From IMG/VR virus record IMGVR_UViG_3300020421_000079, positions 1 through 33,887 of that record: a stretch of DNA of 33,887 nucleotides. One strand, given 5' to 3'. The notes below the pieces were generated by a model that saw only the letters and a program-made list of their open reading frames with translations, was not told where the DNA came from and searched no databases. Shown here piece after piece: positions 30,611 through 33,887 of this stretch. Source of the DNA: a virus. Numbering within the stretch: position 1 is the stretch's first letter; each line of letters begins with the position of its first letter. The position numbers and the translations under genes are program-made.

Positions 30611-30646
30611 AAAGCAAGTAGAAAAATCTTTTCCCTGTGTCATAAA
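30611..30646 (-). promoter_or_regulatory. bipartite repeated motif, copy C
   Basis: On the minus strand this reads TTTATGACACA, a 17-base spacer containing a T-run, then CTTGCTTT followed by the A+T-rich TATATAAGAT. The same two blocks occur at 672-714 and 3-38 and I find the 11-base block nowhere else in the window. Copy C precedes the cassette of small genes between terL and portal. A promoter or activator site for the downstream genes is the simplest reading, since the blocks lie upstream of genes. The blocks do not fit bacterial -35/-10 spacing well. Confidence 0.5.
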
Positions 30647-30705
30647 AATAATCCAATAATTGATAACACCATGATGGTGATAAGTACGATAGTTTGATTG
30701 CACAT
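30640..30705 (-). CDS. possible 21-aa hydrophobic peptide
   Basis: A 21-codon frame starts at ATG 30705, between the terL stop and the next clear gene. After a short polar start (MCNQT) the rest is almost purely Ile, Leu, Val and Phe, long enough for one membrane helix. Its TGA lies inside the conserved TTTATGACACA block. No good ribosome binding site precedes the ATG, and an A+T-rich spacer can give such a peptide by chance. If real it could be a tiny membrane protein. Confidence 0.2.
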   Translation of the reverse strand: MCNQTIVLITIMVLSIIGLFL

Positions 30706-30710
30706 AATAC

Positions 30711-30742
30711 TTAACCGCTAAGTCCTAGGAGTTATCGGTTAA
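30711..30742. repeat. 32-base near-perfect palindrome over the terL stop codon
   Basis: The two 16-base arms match at 14 positions (left arm TTAACCGCTAAGTCCT, right arm AGGAGTTATCGGTTAA). The centre is TCCTAGGA. The terL TAA lies inside the right arm. There is no run of T residues after it in the reading direction, so it does not look like a standard intrinsic terminator. A binding site for a dimeric protein or an mRNA-end hairpin are the main options. Confidence 0.6.
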
Positions 30743-32382
30743 TAAGTCCCTCCGGCATGAATTACACCGGAATCGGTATCGATATAGTTGGCTCCGGAGA
30801 GGCAAAAATAACGGGCGCAATCGATGAAATCTTTTACTTTGCCTGTTTTTCCGTCCTTTCCGGTGTAGATTGAAAGTGCGAATCTGAGGTTCTTGCAGTC
30901 CTCATGCACATAAAATCTCGGTGCATTTGCCGGACTTATTGGTTCTGCCTCATTATAGTCCAAAAGATCGTTAATTAAGGCAACTCCCTCTTCTATTCTC
31001 GTTCCAACAGAGGGTTCAAAGAACATTCCCAAGTCTGCCATCTGATCAATAAGCGTAGTAATGCCGGATTTCATCGGAGTGGGTGCAGATCCAAATCGAG
31101 AGTCCATAATTCGCATGAAAATGTCTTCATCCTTCTCTAATCCTTCAAAAATCGATTTATATTTCGCCAAGGAAAATCCTAATGGGTTCTGAGCCTCTCC
31201 AACATCCCCGTCCAAGTGCTTTCCTGCAATTGCCCACTCTCCCAAGATGCCATACCCATCAATTGGTGTTACCTGATCAGGAAATTCTCGGTAAACATAG
31301 CATTTTCCATCCACAGCAACCCTGATCCATAAACATACCCAATTTTTTCCGTGAGATGGGTCAACTACCATGTAATTAGTACCTTCTTCCGGAATTTGTT
31401 CGCTATTTACCACATGGCAATCTCCCCAACGAGGGAATAAAGTTCCGGCAATCTTGGTTGGAAGTCCATAAGCCCTAGTTAGAATTTTTTGCCTACTATC
31501 ATGCTTCAAGGTACGCTTCAATGCTTGATAATCATTGAATTTATTCCATGCTGAGTGAAAAAACACAATTCGAGTATTGTCCTTCAATGGTTGCATGATC
31601 ACCGGAACTTTAGAATCCGGTAGTAGCTCAGGATCAGCATCAATTGCCTTTATCGTTCTTGCACCATCCATGTATTCCCTGATTGTGGGAGTGTATCCGG
31701 ATACCGGAGTAAAGGTAATAAGCATACCTCGGTAAGGATATCCCTTCATCCATTCCGGATGATCATCATTCTGAACAGGCTTATTTGCCCTTGTGGTAAG
31801 TCGGAAACGCAAACTCGAAATGTGTTCCAACGTGCAAAGCTCGTCTAGCCAAACTAAGTCCCATTCTGATCCCTCAAGTATCCCTGTATCAAGGTTTTGC
31901 GAATAATTCCGGAAGAATACCCTGCTTCCATTTGGAGCAACTAAACAGGATTCTGTAAACCCTCCCTTTTTCGAGAAAGTCATGTTTGTCACTTTCCCTT
32001 TCTTAGCCTGTTTCCACTCCTTTGGTATAAAATCCCAAATGTATTGCTGTTGCTGTTCAATCGATGTTGAAGCTGTGGTATGCATGCACAAAACATTAGC
32101 ATCAGGAATGTCGTTCACCAACTTCATCACCCTCTTACTTGCGAAACACGATTTCCCTGAACGATTTCCCCCAAGTATCACAAGTTCATCGACTTGTGAA
32201 AACTCTTCGTCTGCCATTGCCCAATGATCCGGTTCATATCCATGATGAAAAGGGTCTTTCTTTTCTCGCTCAATTAATTTTTCCCTTTCCTCAAGTAAAG
32301 ACATGGTTTCCTCCATGCCCAATGCTTCAGCCTGTTCTGCTGTGGGAATCTCGAAATAAGGATGTGGTGTAGGATGAAACAT
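30739..32382 (-). CDS. terL: terminase large subunit (packaging ATPase/nuclease), 547 aa
   Basis: This is the motor that pumps DNA into the prohead and cuts the concatemer. The ATPase half shows a Walker A motif GGNRSGKS at residues 71-78, a Walker B motif DLVWLDEL near 175-182 with catalytic Glu181, a following RFRLTTR segment (192-198) and the coupling motif LITFTP (221-226). The C-terminal half has the RNase H-like nuclease signature: Asp341 in MVVDPSHG, Asp427 in IMDSRFG, and Asp508/Asp511 in VKDFIDCARY. Length is normal for the family. All key residues appear present, so the enzyme should be active. The ATG overlaps the stop of the preceding small gene by one base. The TAA lies at the edge of a 32-base near-palindrome. 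The portal gene is separated from it by about 1.6 kb of small genes, whereas in many phages the two are close. Confidence 0.95.
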   Translation of the reverse strand: MFHPTPHPYFEIPTAEQAEALGMEETMSLLEEREKLIEREKKDPFHHGYEPDHWAMADEEFSQVDELVILGGNRSGKSCFASKRVMKLVNDIPDANVLCMHTTASTSIEQQQQYIWDFIPKEWKQAKKGKVTNMTFSKKGGFTESCLVAPNGSRVFFRNYSQNLDTGILEGSEWDLVWLDELCTLEHISSLRFRLTTRANKPVQNDDHPEWMKGYPYRGMLITFTPVSGYTPTIREYMDGARTIKAIDADPELLPDSKVPVIMQPLKDNTRIVFFHSAWNKFNDYQALKRTLKHDSRQKILTRAYGLPTKIAGTLFPRWGDCHVVNSEQIPEEGTNYMVVDPSHGKNWVCLWIRVAVDGKCYVYREFPDQVTPIDGYGILGEWAIAGKHLDGDVGEAQNPLGFSLAKYKSIFEGLEKDEDIFMRIMDSRFGSAPTPMKSGITTLIDQMADLGMFFEPSVGTRIEEGVALINDLLDYNEAEPISPANAPRFYVHEDCKNLRFALSIYTGKDGKTGKVKDFIDCARYFCLSGANYIDTDSGVIHAGGTY

Positions 32383-32540
32383 TATTTCTTTTTCTTCTTT
32401 GCCGGAGGCTTTTTCTTGGTCTGTAAATTTAGCAATTTGGCAAACATTCCCTTTTCAGAATTTACCATTTTTTCCTGAAACTTTTTCAGTTCTTTCTGCT
32501 CACCCCATTGTTCAACAATTCGTTCACTTTCTCTGCTCAT
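32382..32540 (-). CDS. small basic protein, 52 aa, coupled to terL
   Basis: A 52-codon frame fills the whole space between the helix-turn-helix gene and terL. It starts at ATG 32540, one base after the previous stop, with a GGGAGAGGG-like ribosome binding site in the end of the upstream gene. Its TAA shares a base with the ATG of terL (TAATG). The N-terminal half is a Glu/Lys-rich helix and the end is a run of lysines (KKKPPAKKKKK). The basic tail suggests nucleic-acid or terminase contact. No family is recognised. The exact fit between neighbours and the coupling argue that it is translated. Confidence 0.65.
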   Translation of the reverse strand: MSRESERIVEQWGEQKELKKFQEKMVNSEKGMFAKLLNLQTKKKPPAKKKKK

Positions 32541-32541
32541 A

Positions 32542-32976
32542 TTAATATTTCCCTCTCCATCTTGGACATCTGCCTTTCATCACCCAAATCCCACCCCCTG
32601 TGGCAGGAGGACGAGCAAAAAGCTTCATTCCTTTTAAAAAATTCCTGTTGTCAGATACCCTGACTTTTACATCTCCACAAATCACCATTCTTGTGTTTCT
32701 CGGAATCAAAGTAATTTCCATTTCCTTTTCCTCCGGCACTTCCAAGGGTTCACTCATTTCATCAACCAATAATTCTCGTTGGATAATATTTCTCACCTCA
32801 TGCTCACCCTCCTCGTGATAAGTAATTTGATTACTCACTTTTACCCAACTCGATGTGGCAATAACCCCATCCTTTCGCCAATCAGATAAAACTTTTCGTT
32901 CAATCCCTAATTCCTGTGCTAACTCAATCTCACTCTTCATTTGCAATCTCATGTTCATGGGGTGGACTGACAACAT
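32542..32976 (-). CDS. helix-turn-helix protein, small terminase candidate, 144 aa
   Basis: The N-terminal part carries a helix-turn-helix of the terminase/excisionase kind (IELAQELGIERKVLSDWRKD, about residues 16-35). A central acidic helix rich in Glu follows, then a C-terminal beta-rich part with an RPPATGGG turn and a basic end. DNA-binding protein plus oligomerising region, two genes upstream of terL, is the usual place and shape of a phage small terminase, which recognises the packaging site. A transcription regulator is the main alternative. The start is uncertain: ATG codons at residues 1, 7, 9 and 13 are all possible. The one at residue 13 (32940) begins right before the helix-turn-helix. 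The stop is followed after one base by the ATG of the next gene. Confidence 0.6.
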   Translation of the reverse strand: MLSVHPMNMRLQMKSEIELAQELGIERKVLSDWRKDGVIATSSWVKVSNQITYHEEGEHEVRNIIQRELLVDEMSEPLEVPEEKEMEITLIPRNTRMVICGDVKVRVSDNRNFLKGMKLFARPPATGGGIWVMKGRCPRWRGKY

Positions 32977-33031
32977 CCTCGTTATCCCACATCCATCCCA
33001 AGGTTAAAAAATAATCTAATTCCTGTTCCAA
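32930..33031 (-). CDS. possible 33-aa protein with TTG start
   Basis: This short frame bridges the gap between the nuclease-like gene and the helix-turn-helix gene. It would start at TTG (33031) behind a purine-rich AGGAAAGG stretch, and an internal ATG also exists at residue 12. The product is acidic and Trp-containing (the middle reads GWMWDNEDVV). It overlaps the 3' end of the upstream gene and the 5' end of the downstream one. No family is recognised and the short length makes chance a serious alternative. Confidence 0.25.
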   Translation of the reverse strand: MEQELDYFLTLGWMWDNEDVVSPPHEHEIANEE

Positions 33032-33498
33032 GGTCTTACCTTTCCTTTAAATTTTTTAAATAATTTCTGAGGTATAAACACACAGCATTGATAATCTGTA
33101 ATCACTTTCTTTTCCGGTCTATCAGTTCTACCCCATACCTTAATCCTTCCATATCCATTTACCTCTTTCACATTCGCAATTGCTTCAGTTCCACATCCAA
33201 AAGATACCGCCAAAAAGCACTTCTGATTGCATATGGTAGTTTCCCTCACTAATTCATCCCATTTGCTCTTTGCCACAAAATACCATTCGTAATCGCCAAA
33301 CCCATGTTTCGAGTGCTTGACCTCAATCCATCCCAATTGCCATCCCTCCCTATCCTCAATTCGTAAGTCCAAAATAGCAGTATCCTCAGTATTCTTCATA
33401 CTCAATTGATGACTTGCCCAACGCTTTTCTATTCTATCCGCAAACCTTCTTTGTCTGATCTGATCAGCACGAGTTTGCATTTTCCATTCTTGTCCCAT
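33016..33498 (-). CDS. putative PD-(D/E)XK-fold nuclease-like protein, 160 aa
   Basis: An acidic residue in a predicted strand (ILDL, Asp44) is followed about 15 residues later by IEVK (Glu59-Val60-Lys61). This spacing and arrangement match the core of the PD-(D/E)XK nuclease fold, as seen in Holliday-junction resolvases, VRR-NUC domains and many restriction-type enzymes. The N-terminus is strongly basic (RADQIRQRRFADRIEKR) and could bind nucleic acid. The gene lies just upstream of the terminase region, so a job in DNA end processing, recombination or packaging is plausible but inferred. It is translationally coupled to the gene before it. The fold assignment rests on the motif only, and a non-enzymatic use of the fold is possible. 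Confidence 0.6.
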   Translation of the reverse strand: MGQEWKMQTRADQIRQRRFADRIEKRWASHQLSMKNTEDTAILDLRIEDREGWQLGWIEVKHSKHGFGDYEWYFVAKSKWDELVRETTICNQKCFLAVSFGCGTEAIANVKEVNGYGRIKVWGRTDRPEKKVITDYQCCVFIPQKLFKKFKGKVRPWNRN

Positions 33499-33740
33499 TA
33501 TCTGTTCAATTTTATAAATAAAAATTTACGATCAAGTGGTAGGCTTTCAATCATCCGGTGTACTTTCCATAAGGCTGAAATATATATTTGATCATTTTTT
33601 CTCGATATACCTTTTTTACCCTTACTTCTCTCAATCAAATTGTGCAGTTGAAGATTTAGTAAATTGTACAAATATTGAAATTCTTTGCTAGTTAGTCTAT
33701 CCGGTTCAGACTCTGTCAGCATATCTAAATCTATTTTCAT
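33498..33740 (-). CDS. hypothetical protein, 80 aa
   Basis: Small, highly charged, mostly helical protein with many Leu, Lys and Arg residues and no membrane segment. The N-terminal part (about residues 14-38) reads as amphipathic helix, followed by a basic stretch KGKKGISRK. No family is recognised. Its stop codon shares one base with the ATG of the next gene (TAATG), which indicates translational coupling to the PD-(D/E)XK-like gene. The length of the open frame, the coupling and the same-strand context support a real gene. Function is unknown. Confidence 0.6.
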   Translation of the reverse strand: MKIDLDMLTESEPDRLTSKEFQYLYNLLNLQLHNLIERSKGKKGISRKNDQIYISALWKVHRMIESLPLDRKFLFIKLNR

Positions 33741-33749
33741 AAAAATAAT

Positions 33750-33887
33750 TCAGGCAGGGTGTTCAATGCAGGAAACCAAGTAAGGGGATAATTCACTAAA
33801 ACCCTCTTGATTTTGAGAGGAGATTAATCCTCCGTCTATAACCATGTCAGCAACATCTACTGAATCTATGCCCCTGCCTGAAAAGTT
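33750..33887 (-). CDS. 3' end of an unknown gene (runs off the right edge)
   Basis: An open frame enters from the right edge and stays open for 45 codons before a TGA. The visible tail has an ordinary mixed composition and ends SCIEHPA. No domain can be named from so short a piece. It is read in the same direction as all the genes that follow, and its stop lies 9 bases before the ATG of the next gene, so it is probably the preceding gene of the same operon. An 11-base inverted repeat (33749-33759 with 33872-33882) flanks almost the whole visible part. The start and most of the protein lie outside the window. Confidence 0.5.
   Translation of the reverse strand, partial: NFSGRGIDSVDVADMVIDGGLISSQNQEGFSELSPYLVSCIEHPA

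Noticed and set aside
30667-30679. CACCATGATGGTG short palindrome after terL
   Set aside because: Only 13 bases with an A+T-rich setting. It could be chance and adds nothing beyond the larger palindrome next to it.

Overview
This window is a slice of a tailed double-stranded DNA phage genome, or of a prophage very like one. Essentially every supported gene lies on the minus strand, so the biological reading direction is from the right edge (33887) to the left edge (1). Genes are packed tightly, many joined by ATGA, TAATG or TGATG overlaps, and most starts with a visible ribosome binding site use a GGAGG-type site. The host is therefore a Shine-Dalgarno-using bacterium with A+T-rich DNA. The sequence does not name the host. 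Gene content (large terminase, portal, scaffold, capsid, adaptor, nozzle-like tail protein, fibres, three very large putative internal virion proteins, no tape measure, no sheath) points to a short-tailed podovirus with a T7-like ejection apparatus.

Layout in reading direction. 33887-32540: the end of an unknown gene, a small unknown protein, a putative PD-(D/E)XK-fold protein, a helix-turn-helix protein that may be the small terminase, and a 52-residue basic protein. 32382-30739: large terminase. 30738-29107: an early-looking insert with a palindrome over the terL stop, one copy of a repeated bipartite motif, several tiny unknown genes, and two probable DNA-binding proteins (ribbon-helix-helix-like and excisionase-like). 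29110-23461: portal, a small helical protein, a 49-residue protein coupled to a metallophosphoesterase, a winged-helix-like protein, an acidic scaffold candidate, and a major capsid protein of the DUF5309/SU10-like type. 23434-15027: head-tail adaptor with carbohydrate-binding-like repeats, a fibre-type domain protein, a putative lipoprotein and a membrane-anchored coiled-coil protein, a nozzle-like beta-rich protein, several small virion or fibre-base proteins, two fibre genes sharing an N-terminal tag, and a small protein. 15027-1194: three putative internal virion or ejection proteins of 935, 827 and 2841 residues. The largest carries a zincin HEFGH motif and modules resembling phage polyvalent proteins. 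1192-1: small unknown genes separated by a hairpin and two more copies of the bipartite motif.

How it fits together: terminase loads DNA through the portal into a capsid built on the scaffold; the adaptor and nozzle close the head and form the short tail; the fibres contact the host; the three large proteins are probably ejected ahead of the DNA. The least explained features are a bipartite sequence (TTTATGACACA, then CTTGCTT 17 or 24 bases later) found only in three intergenic or gene-end positions and probably regulatory, the giant multi-module protein with recurring Phe/Tyr-Met-Pro boundaries, and the terL-portal cassette of tiny genes. No tRNA, rRNA, CRISPR array, integrase, transposase, polymerase or recognisable endolysin is visible.
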